From Rhizobium herbae (GTDB lineage: Bacteria > Pseudomonadota > Alphaproteobacteria > Rhizobiales > Rhizobiaceae), in NCBI RefSeq assembly GCF_019511375.1, contig NZ_JAEUAO010000001.1:124001-188000 (forward strand): DNA of 64,000 nucleotides, read 5' to 3'. Under the pieces are notes generated by a model that was given only the letters and a program-made list of their open reading frames with translations, was not told where the DNA came from and did no database searches. Below are positions 27,351 through 38,621 of the stretch, in pieces (the stretch's first letter is position 1; every line of letters starts with the position of its first letter). Both the position numbers and the translations under genes were made by a program.

Positions 27351-27495
27351 GTAGTGGCCGTTAGGACACGGTTTCAATTGAAGTAAATAGAAATTAACGA
27401 GCTCCCTTGCTTGTATGAGAAAAGCGGTTAAAACGGCAACCGTGACCGGAGTCGGTACGAGTTCGCTGCGGGGCATTGGGAAGAAGGTAAGGTTT

Positions 27496-29826
27496 ATGAA
27501 AGCTGGTTCAAGGTTTTTGAACGCGGTGTCGGCGGTTGCGCTGTCCACTGGGATTGTCGCATCGGGGACTGGCATTGTAACGCTTGCAAGTGCATCTGTC
27601 GCAGAAGCCGCAACGATCAGCCGCGTGGAAGTCCGCGGCGCCACTCGTGTCAGCCCGGAGACTGTCCGCGCAAACATCACCATCGTTCCCGGCAAGAGCT
27701 TCAGCAATGCTGATATCGATTCTTCCGTAAAGCGCCTCTATTCGACCGGCTATTTCTCCGACGTCAGCATCAATATCTCCGGCGGCACGCTTGTTGTCAC
27801 CGTGAGCGAAAACCAGCTCGTCAACCAGGTTGTTTTCAACGGTAACCGCAAGATCAAGGACGAAAAGCTGCAGGCTGTCGTTCGCACGCGTTCGCTCGGC
27901 CCTTACAGCGAGGCGACGGCTGAATCCGATATTCAGGCCATCAAGGATGCCTATGCGGCCATGGGCCGTAACGACGTCACGGTCACAACGCAGGTCGTTC
28001 CGATTGCGGAAGGTCGCGTCAATCTCGCTTTCGTTATCAACGAAGGCGAGCGCACCAAAATCAAGCAGATCAATTTCGTCGGCAACAATGCCTATAGCGA
28101 CGGCCGTCTCCAGGCAGTGATCGCGACGAAGGAATCGGGCATCTTCTCCTTCCTGAATCGCAAGGACGTCTACAACGCCGACAAATTGCGTGCGGATGAG
28201 GAACTGCTGCGCCAGTTCTATTACAATCGCGGCTATGCGGATTTCCGCGTCGTTTCGTCGGACGCAGTCCTGGATGAATCCAGCAATGAATACACCGTGA
28301 CGATCACCGTCGAAGAGGGCGAGCGCTACAATTTCGGGCCGGTCAATGTCGAATCGACCGTCGAAGGGATCAATGCCGAAGAATTGAAGGGTCTGGTGCA
28401 GACCTCGGAAGGCTCGGTCTATAAGGCCAAGGACGTTCAGGAAAGCATTTCCGCGATTTCCAGGCGCGTTGCGGCGCAAGGCTATCCGTTCGCGCGCGTC
28501 ACCCCGCGCGGCAACCGTGATTTCGGCAACCGGACGATCGCCGTCGATTATCTGGTCGATCAGGGCGAGCGCGCCTATATCGAACGCATCGAAATCCGCG
28601 GCAACACCCGTACGCGCGACTACGTCATCCGGCGCGAATTCGACGTGAGCGAAGGCGATGCGTTCAATCAGGAGATGATTGCCACCGCCAAGCGCCGCCT
28701 TGACGCGCTCGGTTATTTCTCAGCCGTCAATATCAGCACGCAGCCGGGCAGTGCGGCTGACCGTGTCGTCATCGTCGTTGACGTGCAGGACCAGTCAACC
28801 GGCTCGTTCGGCATCGGCGCCGGTTATGCGGCCGGCAGCGGCGGCGGCTTCCTTGTCGAAGCCTCGATCGAAGAAAAGAACTTCCTCGGCCGCGGCCAGT
28901 ATATCCGCTTGGCCGCCGGGCGTGGCCAGGACAGCCGCACCTATAACGTCTCGTTCACCGAGCCCTATTTCCTCGGCTATCGTCTGGCTGCCGGTTTCGA
29001 TGTCTTCAAGAACGAAAACGACTATGATGAAGACAACTACAGCTATGAGGACAGCGGCTTCAGTCTGCGCGTAACTGCGCCGATCACCGAAAGACTGTCG
29101 ACCACGCTGCGCTACAACTTTACGCAGATGGATTATCATGGCGATACGGATGATCTTTCGAGCCCCTATGATCGTGTCGTCAATGGCTCGCCCTGGGAGC
29201 GGTCTTCGGTCTCGCAGACGCTGACGTATAATTCACTCGACGATGCCCAGCAGGCGCACGAGGGTATCCTCGCTTCAGCCACGCAGGAATATGCAGGCCT
29301 CGGTGGCACGTCTGACTTCTACAAGCTGACCGGCAAGTTCAAGTGGTACTATACGGTGCACGACGACGCCGATATCATCGCGTCATTGGCTGGTAGTGCC
29401 GGCCATGTGTTCAATACCGGTGGCGAAATGGAAGTGTTCGACCAGTTCCAGTTGGGCAGCAACGATATCCGCGGCTTCGAGCGCAACGGCGTCGGCCCGC
29501 GTGCTGCAAACGGCGACGCGATCGGCGGAACGACCTATTTCACGGCTTCTGCCGAGGCGACCTTCCCGCTGCCGTTTGTTGCCCGCGACGCAGGCTTCCG
29601 CGGCGCTGTATTTGCCGATGCCGGTACGCTTTACGGCAACGAGGTGGACGTGACTGCAGCCGACGGGGTTCGCGGCACCGACAGCTCGCTTCGGGCGTCC
29701 GTTGGTCTCGGTCTGCTCTGGGCGTCGCCCTTCGGTCCGCTGCGCATCGACTACGCAATCCCGGTTGCCAAGGAAGACTTCGACAGGGTTCAGAACCTCA
29801 AGTTCGGTATCTCGTCCTCCTTCTGA
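27496..29826 (+). CDS. bamA: Outer membrane protein assembly factor BamA
   Basis: A 776-residue Omp85 protein that inserts beta-barrel proteins into the outer membrane. The ATG at 27496 is preferred because AAGAAGGTAAGG precedes it; an in-frame ATG at 27415 has no ribosome site. After a signal peptide (cleavage near VAEA-ATISRVEV) come five POTRA repeats (about residues 40-430) and a C-terminal barrel that includes the SNDIRGFERNGVGPR loop and ends with the terminal aromatic (GISSSF). It starts the bamA-lpxD-fabZ-lpxA-lpxI-lpxB block. Confidence 0.95.
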   Translation: MKAGSRFLNAVSAVALSTGIVASGTGIVTLASASVAEAATISRVEVRGATRVSPETVRANITIVPGKSFSNADIDSSVKRLYSTGYFSDVSINISGGTLVVTVSENQLVNQVVFNGNRKIKDEKLQAVVRTRSLGPYSEATAESDIQAIKDAYAAMGRNDVTVTTQVVPIAEGRVNLAFVINEGERTKIKQINFVGNNAYSDGRLQAVIATKESGIFSFLNRKDVYNADKLRADEELLRQFYYNRGYADFRVVSSDAVLDESSNEYTVTITVEEGERYNFGPVNVESTVEGINAEELKGLVQTSEGSVYKAKDVQESISAISRRVAAQGYPFARVTPRGNRDFGNRTIAVDYLVDQGERAYIERIEIRGNTRTRDYVIRREFDVSEGDAFNQEMIATAKRRLDALGYFSAVNISTQPGSAADRVVIVVDVQDQSTGSFGIGAGYAAGSGGGFLVEASIEEKNFLGRGQYIRLAAGRGQDSRTYNVSFTEPYFLGYRLAAGFDVFKNENDYDEDNYSYEDSGFSLRVTAPITERLSTTLRYNFTQMDYHGDTDDLSSPYDRVVNGSPWERSSVSQTLTYNSLDDAQQAHEGILASATQEYAGLGGTSDFYKLTGKFKWYYTVHDDADIIASLAGSAGHVFNTGGEMEVFDQFQLGSNDIRGFERNGVGPRAANGDAIGGTTYFTASAEATFPLPFVARDAGFRGAVFADAGTLYGNEVDVTAADGVRGTDSSLRASVGLGLLWASPFGPLRIDYAIPVAKEDFDRVQNLKFGISSSF

Positions 29827-29874
29827 TCCTTGCAGTCCAGAACTGCCTGCCAAAACTGTTCTGGAGTGTTGGCC

Positions 29875-30939
29875 ATGGAATATAACTGGTTCTTCCCGCC
29901 GCATGAGGGGGTTCGCCTGATCGATCTGGCGGACCAAATCGGCGCGACGCTTGAGGATAAGAGCTCTGCCGACCGGATTGTCCGGTCGGTTGCTCCCGTC
30001 TATCGGGCTAAGGAGGGCGACATTTGCTATATGTTGTCCCGCAAGAGCCGCGATGAACTGGAAACCTGCCAGGCGACCGCAATCGTCTGCGACAAGACCA
30101 TTGCACCACTGGTTCCCTCTCACATCCCTGTTTTGCTGACCGCGCATCCGCATACGGCTTTCGCTTTGGCGGGGACCTATCTGCATGAAGCGGCGATGCG
30201 TCCGTCGCGCAATCTTTCGCAGGCCGGAATTTCCGCTGCGGCGGTGATCGATCCGCAGGCGCGGCTGGAGCCGAATGTCGAGGTCGAGCCGATGGCCGTG
30301 ATCGGTGCAGGCGCCGAAATCGGCGAGGGGACGCGGATCGGCGCGGGGGTGGTAATCGGACCTGGCGTGCGAATCGGACGGGACTGCACGATTTCCGCCG
30401 GCGCGAGCATCCTGTGTGCGCTCGTTGGAAACAACGTCATTATCCATCCCGGCGCCCGCATCGGCCAAGACGGTTTCGGCTATGCGCCGGGCCCAAAGGG
30501 CGGGATGATCAAGATCGTCCAGATCGGCCGGGTCATCATCCAGGACAATGTGGAGATCGGCGCTGGCACGACGATCGATCGTGGCACGATGGACGACACC
30601 GTCATCGGCGAAGGCACCAAGATCGATAACCAGGTTCAGATCGGCCACAATGTCCGCATCGGCCGGCATTGCGGCATCGTCAGCCAGGTTGGCATCGCCG
30701 GCAGTACCATCGTTGGCGACGGCGTGATGATCGGCGGCGCAGCAGCAGTAAATGGTCATATCAAGATCGGTGACCGGGCCCAAATCGCCGCCATGAGCGG
30801 CGTCGCCTCGGATGTTCCCCCCAACGAGCGTTACGGCGGAATACCGGCGCGTCCGATGCGCGACTTCCTTCGCGATGTCGCGGAAATCACGGCGCGGGTG
30901 CACAACAGACAGAAGAAATCGGGAGGCAACAATGAGTGA
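29875..30939 (+). CDS. lpxD: UDP-3-O-acylglucosamine N-acyltransferase
   Basis: A 354-residue acyltransferase for the third step of lipid A synthesis. The start [15 protein letters not shown] is characteristic of rhizobial LpxD, with GGAG before it. The hexapeptide beta-helix runs from about residue 120 to 320, with the catalytic His in [15 protein letters not shown]. It overlaps fabZ by eight bases, so the two are translated together. Confidence 0.96.
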   Translation: MEYNWFFPPHEGVRLIDLADQIGATLEDKSSADRIVRSVAPVYRAKEGDICYMLSRKSRDELETCQATAIVCDKTIAPLVPSHIPVLLTAHPHTAFALAGTYLHEAAMRPSRNLSQAGISAAAVIDPQARLEPNVEVEPMAVIGAGAEIGEGTRIGAGVVIGPGVRIGRDCTISAGASILCALVGNNVIIHPGARIGQDGFGYAPGPKGGMIKIVQIGRVIIQDNVEIGAGTTIDRGTMDDTVIGEGTKIDNQVQIGHNVRIGRHCGIVSQVGIAGSTIVGDGVMIGGAAAVNGHIKIGDRAQIAAMSGVASDVPPNERYGGIPARPMRDFLRDVAEITARVHNRQKKSGGNNE

Positions 30940-31399
30940 AGCAGGAACGACCGTTCTCGGTACGGCCGACATCCGGGAAATCTTGAAGCTGCTTCCTCAT
31001 CGCTATCCGTTCCTGCTCGTCGACCGCATCATCGAGATCGACGGCGACAATTCCGCGATCGGCATCAAGAACGTGACGGCCAATGAGCCTCACTTTACCG
31101 GCCATTTCCCTGAACAACCGATCATGCCGGGAGTTCTGCTTATCGAAGGAATGGCCCAGACGGCGGGCGCCATCTGCGCCCGCAAGACCGGCGACGGCAG
31201 CAATCTGGTTTACTTCATGACGATCGACAATGCCCGTTTCCGCAAGCCGGTCGTGCCCGGCGATCGCGTCGAGTTCCATGTCGTCAAGCAGAAGCAGCGC
31301 GGTAATATCTGGAAATTTCATTGTGATGCAAAAGTTGACGGGCAACTTGTCGCGGAAGCTGATATCGGCGCGATGATTATCAGCAAGGAAGACGCCTGA
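30932..31399 (+). CDS. fabZ: 3-hydroxyacyl-ACP dehydratase FabZ
   Basis: A 155-residue hot-dog-fold dehydratase of fatty-acid synthesis. The signature [13 protein letters not shown] is followed by [20 protein letters not shown] with the catalytic His and Glu. It competes with LpxA for 3-hydroxyacyl-ACP, which may be why it lies within the lpx operon. GGGAGGCAACA precedes the ATG at 30932, inside the end of lpxD. Confidence 0.97.
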   Translation: MSEAGTTVLGTADIREILKLLPHRYPFLLVDRIIEIDGDNSAIGIKNVTANEPHFTGHFPEQPIMPGVLLIEGMAQTAGAICARKTGDGSNLVYFMTIDNARFRKPVVPGDRVEFHVVKQKQRGNIWKFHCDAKVDGQLVAEADIGAMIISKEDA

Positions 31400-31401
31400 C
31401 C

Positions 31402-32214
31402 ATGATTGCAGCCACTGCGAAGATCCATCCGCTCTCGGTAATCGAAGACGGAGCGGTGATCGGCGACAACGTCGTTGTCGGGCCATTCTGCCATATCGGC
31501 CCGAAGGTCGTGCTCGGCGACAGCGTCGAACTTATCAGCCACGTAATCGTGCTTGGCCGCACCACGGTCGGCAAGGGATCGAAGATCTTTCCGTCCGCTG
31601 TGATCGGCGGCGATTCGCAGAGCGTGCACCACAGCGCCGTCGACACGACGCTGACGATCGGTGAAAACTGCACGATCCGCGAAGGCGTGACAATGAATAC
31701 CGGCACCGTCGAGCACGGTGGTGCGACGATCATCGGTGACAACAACCTGTTCCTCGCCTATGCGCATGTCGCGCATGACTGCCGTCTGGGCAACAACATC
31801 ATCCTGTCCAACAACGTCATGCTGGCGGGACATGTGACGGTCGAAGACCGCGCCATTCTCGGCGGCGGTTCGGCGGTTCACCAGTTCACCCGCATCGGCC
31901 GGCAAGCCTTTATCGGCGGTCTCTCGGCCGTCAGCTACGATGTCATCCCATACGGCATGCTGAACGGGAACCCGGGTATCCTGAGCGGCCTTAATGTCGT
32001 CGGCATGGCGCGGGCGGGCATCGAAAAGGCGACGATTCATGAGGTCCGCCGCGCCTATAAGCAGATATTTGAAGGACCTGAGTCCATCCGTGCCAATGCT
32101 GCTGCCATTCGTGCGAATTACGCCGATTGTGCGCCGGCCATGGAAATTCTCGATTTCATCGCCGCCGAGAGCGATCGCGCTTTGTCTTCGCCAAGCCGAG
32201 CAAAAAAAGGCTGA
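31402..32214 (+). CDS. lpxA: UDP-N-acetylglucosamine O-acyltransferase
   Basis: A 270-residue trimeric acyltransferase catalysing the first lipid A step. The left-handed beta-helix covers most of the protein; [14 protein letters not shown] has the catalytic His, and [20 protein letters not shown] begins the C-terminal helical domain. It begins two bases after the fabZ stop. Its acyl-chain preference cannot be judged by eye. Confidence 0.97.
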   Translation: MIAATAKIHPLSVIEDGAVIGDNVVVGPFCHIGPKVVLGDSVELISHVIVLGRTTVGKGSKIFPSAVIGGDSQSVHHSAVDTTLTIGENCTIREGVTMNTGTVEHGGATIIGDNNLFLAYAHVAHDCRLGNNIILSNNVMLAGHVTVEDRAILGGGSAVHQFTRIGRQAFIGGLSAVSYDVIPYGMLNGNPGILSGLNVVGMARAGIEKATIHEVRRAYKQIFEGPESIRANAAAIRANYADCAPAMEILDFIAAESDRALSSPSRAKKG

Positions 32215-32219
32215 GCGTT

Positions 32220-33101
32220 ATGGCTATCGACAGCCGGCCGGAAACAGGCGGGAGGCTGGCCATCATCGCCGGTGGCGGCATGCTGCCCCATCACGTGGCC
32301 GAGGCCGCGCAGGCGATAGGCGAAAATCCGTACATCATCGCGCTCACCAACGAGACAGGACTGGATTGGTCTGATTTCGATCACCAGTTCCTGGGGATCG
32401 GCAATTTCAAGGCGATCAGCGCGGTCTTCCGCACCGAAGGGATCGATCGTGTCGTCCTGTCCGGCGCCGTTCGCCGTCGCCCGGAATGGCGTGACATCAA
32501 GCCCACTTTCAAGACGCTCGCCAGGGTACCCGGTGTGCTGAAGACATTGCTGTCGGGCGGCGATGATGCGGTTTTGAAAATGGCCATCGAACTCATCGAG
32601 GCAAGCGGCGCCCGCGTCATCGGCGTGCAAGACATCATTCCGGAACTGCTGGCGCAAACCGGGCCACTCGGCGCAATCGAGCCGGATCGGGACGACTGGA
32701 AGGATATCGAAGTTGCCGCCGCCGCCGCGGTCGCGCTCGGTCGGCTTGATGTCGGCCAGGGCGCAGTGGCTGTCGGCGGGCGCGTGGTCGCTCTCGAGGG
32801 GCCGGAGGGAACGGATGCGATGCTTGCCCGTGTTGCGGGGCTGAGGACCGAGGGACGGATTTCGACCCGCCGACGCGGCGTTCTGGTCAAGCTCTGCAAG
32901 CCGCAGCAGGATCTGCGCGCCGATCTCCCTTCAATCGGCACATCGACGATCGAGGGGGCCCGGGCTGCCGGGCTTGCGGGCATTGCCATAGAGGCGGGGC
33001 GTGCGCTGGTGCTTGAGCGGTCGGCGACGATTTCACAGGCGAACGAAGCCGGCATCTTCGTCACCGGAATCGATCGCGCATTTCTGCGAGACTTGCGATG
33101 A
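32220..33101 (+). CDS. lpxI: UDP-2,3-diacylglucosamine pyrophosphatase LpxI
   Basis: A 293-residue LpxI (formerly DUF1009), the alphaproteobacterial replacement for LpxH; it yields lipid X. The start MAIDSRPETGGRLAIIAGGG fits the N-terminal glycine-rich domain, and the C-terminal domain includes KLCKPQQDLRADLPSIG, which is conserved and contains the catalytic Asp. The ATG at 32220 is used rather than an upstream extension that overlaps lpxA. Its stop overlaps the lpxB ATG (ATGA). Confidence 0.94.
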   Translation: MAIDSRPETGGRLAIIAGGGMLPHHVAEAAQAIGENPYIIALTNETGLDWSDFDHQFLGIGNFKAISAVFRTEGIDRVVLSGAVRRRPEWRDIKPTFKTLARVPGVLKTLLSGGDDAVLKMAIELIEASGARVIGVQDIIPELLAQTGPLGAIEPDRDDWKDIEVAAAAAVALGRLDVGQGAVAVGGRVVALEGPEGTDAMLARVAGLRTEGRISTRRRGVLVKLCKPQQDLRADLPSIGTSTIEGARAAGLAGIAIEAGRALVLERSATISQANEAGIFVTGIDRAFLRDLR

Positions 33102-34282
33102 GCAAAAGCGACCTCAAGCTTGCCGTCATTGCCGGCGAGGTTTCCGGCGACCTGCTTGGGGCTGATCTGGTGAAGGCGTTGCGCCCCCTTGTTGGCGGCG
33201 ATCTGTCCGTTGTCGGTGTCGGCGGCGAGGGTTTGGAAGCGGAAGGCCTGAACTCGCTGTTCGACTATTCCGAGCTTTCCATCATGGGCATTTCGCAGGT
33301 GCTGGTGAAATTGCCGAAGCTCATTTTGCGCATTCGCCAGACGGCACAGGCGATCGTCGCCTCAGCTCCCGATATCCTCGTTATCATCGACAGTCCGGAT
33401 TTCACGCACCGCGTGGCAAGAATTGTCCGTAAATCCTTGCCGGACCTGCCGATTGTCAACTATGTCTGCCCAAGTGTCTGGGCGTGGAAATCCGAGCGCG
33501 CCGTCAACATGCGGCCGTATATCGACCACGTGCTTGCCGTGCTTCCCTTCGAGCCCGAGGTGATGCGAAGTCTCGGAGGTCCGCCGACCACCTATGTCGG
33601 GCACCGGCTGGCAAGCGACGCGGATGTCCTGCAGGTGCGAGCGCGACAACTGGGGAAACATGTAGCAGAAGCGGGCATGTTGCCTGCCACCTGCCTCTTG
33701 CTGCCTGGATCCCGCGCCAGTGAGATCACTCGTCTGCTGCCCGATTTCGGCGAGACGGCCAAGGAGCTTCGCAGCCGTCACCCGGACATGCGGTTCTTGC
33801 TGCCGACCGTCCCGAGACAGGAAGGTTTGGTACGGCAGATCACGGCGTCGTGGGCCACCAAGCCGGAAATCACCATCGGGCCTGCCGCCAAGTGGCAGGC
33901 TTTCGCTCAGGCCGACGCTGCAATCGCGGCGTCCGGCACCGTCATTCTTGAACTGGCGCTGGCCGGCATACCGGTGATTTCGGCGTACAAGGCTGACTGG
34001 ATCATTCGGCTGATGCACAAGCGTATCAAGATATGGACGGCCGCCATTCCAAATCTCGTGGCAGATTACCCGGTCGTTCCGGAATATCTGAACGAGGCCA
34101 TCCGGCCCGGCGCCTTGGCGCGCTGGATGGAACGCCTCACCACCGCCACGCCGGAACGCGAGGCCATGCTGTCCGGCTTTCGAACGGTCTGGCAGCGAAT
34201 GGCGACAGAAAGGCCGCCCGGTGAGGCCGCCGCCCGGATCGTTCTCGAAGTTCTTAACGCAAAAAAGCCCGGCCATCTCTGA
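33098..34282 (+). CDS. lpxB: Lipid-A-disaccharide synthase
   Basis: A 394-residue GT19 glycosyltransferase that joins UDP-diacylglucosamine and lipid X. LAVIAGEVSGDLLGADL marks the N-terminus, CPSVWAWKSERAVNM lies in the middle, and AIAASGTVILELALAGIPVI is the nucleotide-site segment. It is translationally coupled to lpxI through ATGA. The last codons also encode the stem of the terminator for the oppositely oriented gltA. Confidence 0.97.
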   Translation: MSKSDLKLAVIAGEVSGDLLGADLVKALRPLVGGDLSVVGVGGEGLEAEGLNSLFDYSELSIMGISQVLVKLPKLILRIRQTAQAIVASAPDILVIIDSPDFTHRVARIVRKSLPDLPIVNYVCPSVWAWKSERAVNMRPYIDHVLAVLPFEPEVMRSLGGPPTTYVGHRLASDADVLQVRARQLGKHVAEAGMLPATCLLLPGSRASEITRLLPDFGETAKELRSRHPDMRFLLPTVPRQEGLVRQITASWATKPEITIGPAAKWQAFAQADAAIAASGTVILELALAGIPVISAYKADWIIRLMHKRIKIWTAAIPNLVADYPVVPEYLNEAIRPGALARWMERLTTATPEREAMLSGFRTVWQRMATERPPGEAAARIVLEVLNAKKPGHL

Positions 34283-34288
34283 CCGGGC
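34261..34288 (-). terminator. gltA terminator inside the 3' end of lpxB
   Basis: Read on the minus strand, GCCCGG (34288-34283) pairs with CCGGGC (34272-34267) and is followed by six T (34266-34261). It serves gltA although it lies across the final lpxB codons and stop. Confidence 0.88.
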
Positions 34289-34309
34289 ATTCAGCCGGCT
34301 GCCTGAAAC

Positions 34310-35599
<1,290 letters not shown>

Positions 35600-35906
35600 G
35601 GGGATCCTCCGTTTGCAGCAAATTGGCACACATGCCGCAGATATTAAAGCCGACCATGTGCTACCCGATTTACACACGGCTGCCAAGTTGAACGAAAGGC
35701 AAATTGTGCGATGCAAAAATAGGCATATGGCGACGCAATAATTACATGTTCCGCCAATATGTCCAATGGGATAATGGCGCTGAAAAACAGCCTTTTCAAA
35801 CGGCAATGAGACTATGCCTGTTTTCTAGGCAAAAATCTCAAAGGTTGCATTTCGATATCCGCGGTTGCACAGTGAAACCGGGGCTGGCGCGGATGGAATA
35901 GCGTCC
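35600..35906. promoter_or_regulatory. Divergent gltA/comEC intergenic region
   Basis: These 307 bases hold no supported gene. An AT-rich stretch lies at about 35690-35760, and TAATAT occurs on the minus strand near 35641-35646. No well-matched -35/-10 pair was found for either direction. Confidence 0.4.
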
Positions 35907-38390
35907 ATGGGCAAGGGACAGGGGCCGATTGAGGCAACACGCACGCGATTTTTCGGCGCTCAACCCAGCGCGCTCGAAACCACCATCCAAGTACCTGAAA
36001 TAATTTACGAACCGCTGAAAGCCGATGGTCGTGGGCTGCATGTCTCCTTTCCCTTGGCTATAGGCGCCCGGTTCCGGCGAAAGAAATGGCGCGCCGCGTT
36101 TCGGCGTGCGGTGGAGGAAGAGCAGGCTTTTGGCCATGTGTTCCTGTTTGCGCCGGTGTTTCTCGGCCTGGGCGCTCTGGCTTGGTTTTCCTTAGCCCAA
36201 ACGCCTGGCTTTCTCAAAACTGCACTGCTGATGTGCATTTTCGGCATGGCAGCGCTCCTGCTTCGGCCGAGCTTCTGGCGCATGGTCGCCCTTCTCGCCA
36301 CCCTGTTTTTTGCCGGCATGGTTTTGGCGGCGGGCGAGACGGCGCGGAAGAACACGGTGCTGCTGGACACGCCGGTTACGACCGTCGTTCGCGGCACCGT
36401 CATCGCCAGAGAGAGCACCGATCGGGGGTACTGGCGATATACCGTCAATGTCGCCCAAACCTCGCATCCCGCTTTGAAGCGGGCGCCTGCAACGGTGACA
36501 CTCCTCTCCCGCAGCAGGTCAACGCCGGTCCAAATCGGTGGCGGGATTGAGGGCAAGGCGCGGCTTTCGCCACCATCCGGTCCGGCTCTTCGCGGTCTCA
36601 ACGACTTTGCCTTCGACAGCTATTTCAAGGGCATTGGGGCGGTTGGATATTTCTATGGCAAACCGGCAGCAGTCGCGGTTGTGCCGGACAGCGCCACCCA
36701 AGGCCAGATTGCGACTTGGCTTGCGCGCGCGCAGGAGACGATCGCGCAAATGCGCGAGACGGTCGGTGCGCGCATCCGCAGCACGATCGGGGGCGATGCG
36801 GGGGCGATCGCCGCGGCCCTGGTGACGGCGGAAGAGCGCGCGATCAGTCGTCCGACGATCGAGGCTTTACGCGAGGCGGGGCTGGCGCATGTGCTCGCCA
36901 TTTCCGGCCTGAACATGGTGCTGGCGGCAGGGACTTTCCTGATCGGCGCGCGAACGTTTCTCAGTCTCATCCCCGGGCTGGCACACCGGTTTGCGATCAA
37001 GAAGCTGGCGGCTGCCGGTGCCCTGATCATGGTGTTCGTCTATATCCTGATCTCCGGCGGGGCCGTTTCGGCCGTGCGATCGTGGATCATGATTTCCATC
37101 ATGCTGATCGCCGTATTCTTCGACCGGCCGTCGATCAGCCTGCGCAACGTGGCGCTATCGGCATTGATCATTCTGGCGATCACGCCGTCCGCGGTGACGG
37201 GGCCAGGATTCCAGATGTCCTTTGCCGCAACGTTGGCCCTGGTGGCGGGCTATGGACATTGGCGGGAGCGGCCAGGCCGCGAACCGGTGTCCGGCAAGCG
37301 CACGGCAGGACCCCTCAAGGCCGTTAGCGGGTTTTTCGCGGGCTTGCTGCTCAGTTCCTTCATCGGCGGCCTATCGACGATGATCTATTCCGCGGGGCAC
37401 TTCCATCGTCTTGCAGCCTATGGGCTTGTCGGCAACATCCTTGCCATGCCGGTGATCAGCGTTCTGGTCATGCCGTTCGGGCTGCTTGCGATGCTGCTGA
37501 TGCCTTTCGGTTTGGATCGCTATCCGCTGCTCGTCGTGGGACAGGGGCTGGACTGGGTGATTTCCATCGCCAACATGGTATCGTCCTGGGGCGGCGAAGT
37601 GACGACCGGCCGGGTGCCGGACAGCGCCTTCATACTGATTGCGACCGGAGGTATTCTCGCCTGTCTGTCGCGGACATGGCTCGCTTTGTCGGGAATGGTG
37701 GTGATCGCCGCCGGGCTCCTGGCCGGATGGGGTGGCGCGAGCCCGCGTCCGGACCTCGTGATTGCCGAAGATGGCCGTCTGGTCGCAATGATCGAGCAAG
37801 GCCAGGCGGCGAGCAACCGCACCAACCCGGCTGACTTCGTGTTTTCGCAATGGCAGCGAGCCTTGCGTTTGGACGGGCATCAAAAGCCGCAGCAGCGCGC
37901 CGACCTGGCGCCCAAGGACGCGAATGCGCCGCCACCGGAAAGGGCAGGAAGCGGTGCGGGGCCGAAAAGCAAGACACCGATCGACAGGGATGCAGCGCGA
38001 ACGGCTGTCCGCCGGCTGCTGGCGGAAGCCCCGCCGGTGCATTTCGCCTGCGTGCCGAAACACTGGTGTGCGGCAACCGCGCGCGCGGGATGGCGTATCG
38101 TCACGGTGGAAGATGCACGCCTTGTCGGCATCGCCTGTGACGAGGCCGACATCATCGTCACGCCCGTCATGCTGCAGTTTCAGGACTGCCGGTCCGGCGC
38201 CATGTTGCTCAGCGGTCAAAGCCTGAGGCGAACAGGCGCCGTCGAGATATTCGCTGTCTCCGTGGACGAGGCTGGCCGGCAGAATGGCAAGGCGGGGATG
38301 CGCGTTGAGACTGCCTTGGACCAGCTCCAGCGTCCTTGGGGTCGCCACAGGACCTATGATTGGCGAACCGGGGAGTTCAACGCTCCCTGA
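35907..38390 (+). CDS. comEC: ComEC/Rec2-family competence-type membrane protein
   Basis: A protein of about 827 residues, taking the ATG at 35907 (a TTG at 35865 is possible). It has the DUF4131-type N-terminal segments (about 60-200), then the Competence domain with EAGLAHVLAISGLNMVLAAG and ISGGAVSAVRSWIMISIM. In transforming bacteria ComEC carries DNA across the inner membrane. The C-terminal region occupies the place of the metallo-beta-lactamase domain, but no HxHxDH motif is visible, so it looks degenerate or diverged. Natural competence is not established by this gene alone. Confidence 0.85.
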   Translation: MGKGQGPIEATRTRFFGAQPSALETTIQVPEIIYEPLKADGRGLHVSFPLAIGARFRRKKWRAAFRRAVEEEQAFGHVFLFAPVFLGLGALAWFSLAQTPGFLKTALLMCIFGMAALLLRPSFWRMVALLATLFFAGMVLAAGETARKNTVLLDTPVTTVVRGTVIARESTDRGYWRYTVNVAQTSHPALKRAPATVTLLSRSRSTPVQIGGGIEGKARLSPPSGPALRGLNDFAFDSYFKGIGAVGYFYGKPAAVAVVPDSATQGQIATWLARAQETIAQMRETVGARIRSTIGGDAGAIAAALVTAEERAISRPTIEALREAGLAHVLAISGLNMVLAAGTFLIGARTFLSLIPGLAHRFAIKKLAAAGALIMVFVYILISGGAVSAVRSWIMISIMLIAVFFDRPSISLRNVALSALIILAITPSAVTGPGFQMSFAATLALVAGYGHWRERPGREPVSGKRTAGPLKAVSGFFAGLLLSSFIGGLSTMIYSAGHFHRLAAYGLVGNILAMPVISVLVMPFGLLAMLLMPFGLDRYPLLVVGQGLDWVISIANMVSSWGGEVTTGRVPDSAFILIATGGILACLSRTWLALSGMVVIAAGLLAGWGGASPRPDLVIAEDGRLVAMIEQGQAASNRTNPADFVFSQWQRALRLDGHQKPQQRADLAPKDANAPPPERAGSGAGPKSKTPIDRDAARTAVRRLLAEAPPVHFACVPKHWCAATARAGWRIVTVEDARLVGIACDEADIIVTPVMLQFQDCRSGAMLLSGQSLRRTGAVEIFAVSVDEAGRQNGKAGMRVETALDQLQRPWGRHRTYDWRTGEFNAP

Positions 38391-38621
38391 GTGCGTTGAA
38401 GCGCGCGCCTGCCTTGGGCGCGGTGACCGTCGAGCGCACGAATATACGTGATATATAAAGGAGTGCTTATTCTTGATAAAAATAGTCCACAAATTCTTGC
38501 GTTTCCGCCATAGTCTGTCGTATGAAGCCGCGGCGACGTTGGCGTTGCGCCTTCGTCAGGATTTGCGGTCCCACATCTTTCGGTGGGGTGGCAGGGCGAT
38601 TGAATAAGGTGGGGATAGGTC

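Noticed and set aside
35600-35906. Promoters for gltA and comEC
   Set aside because: Several TTG and TA-rich words exist, but none form a -35/-10 pair with 16-18 base spacing and good matches on either strand.
38461-38500. A possible RirA/iron box (TGA-N9-TCA-like) upstream of exbB
   Set aside because: The best match, TGATAAAAATAGTCC, has a mismatch in the second half and no second site, so iron control is not supported by sequence alone.
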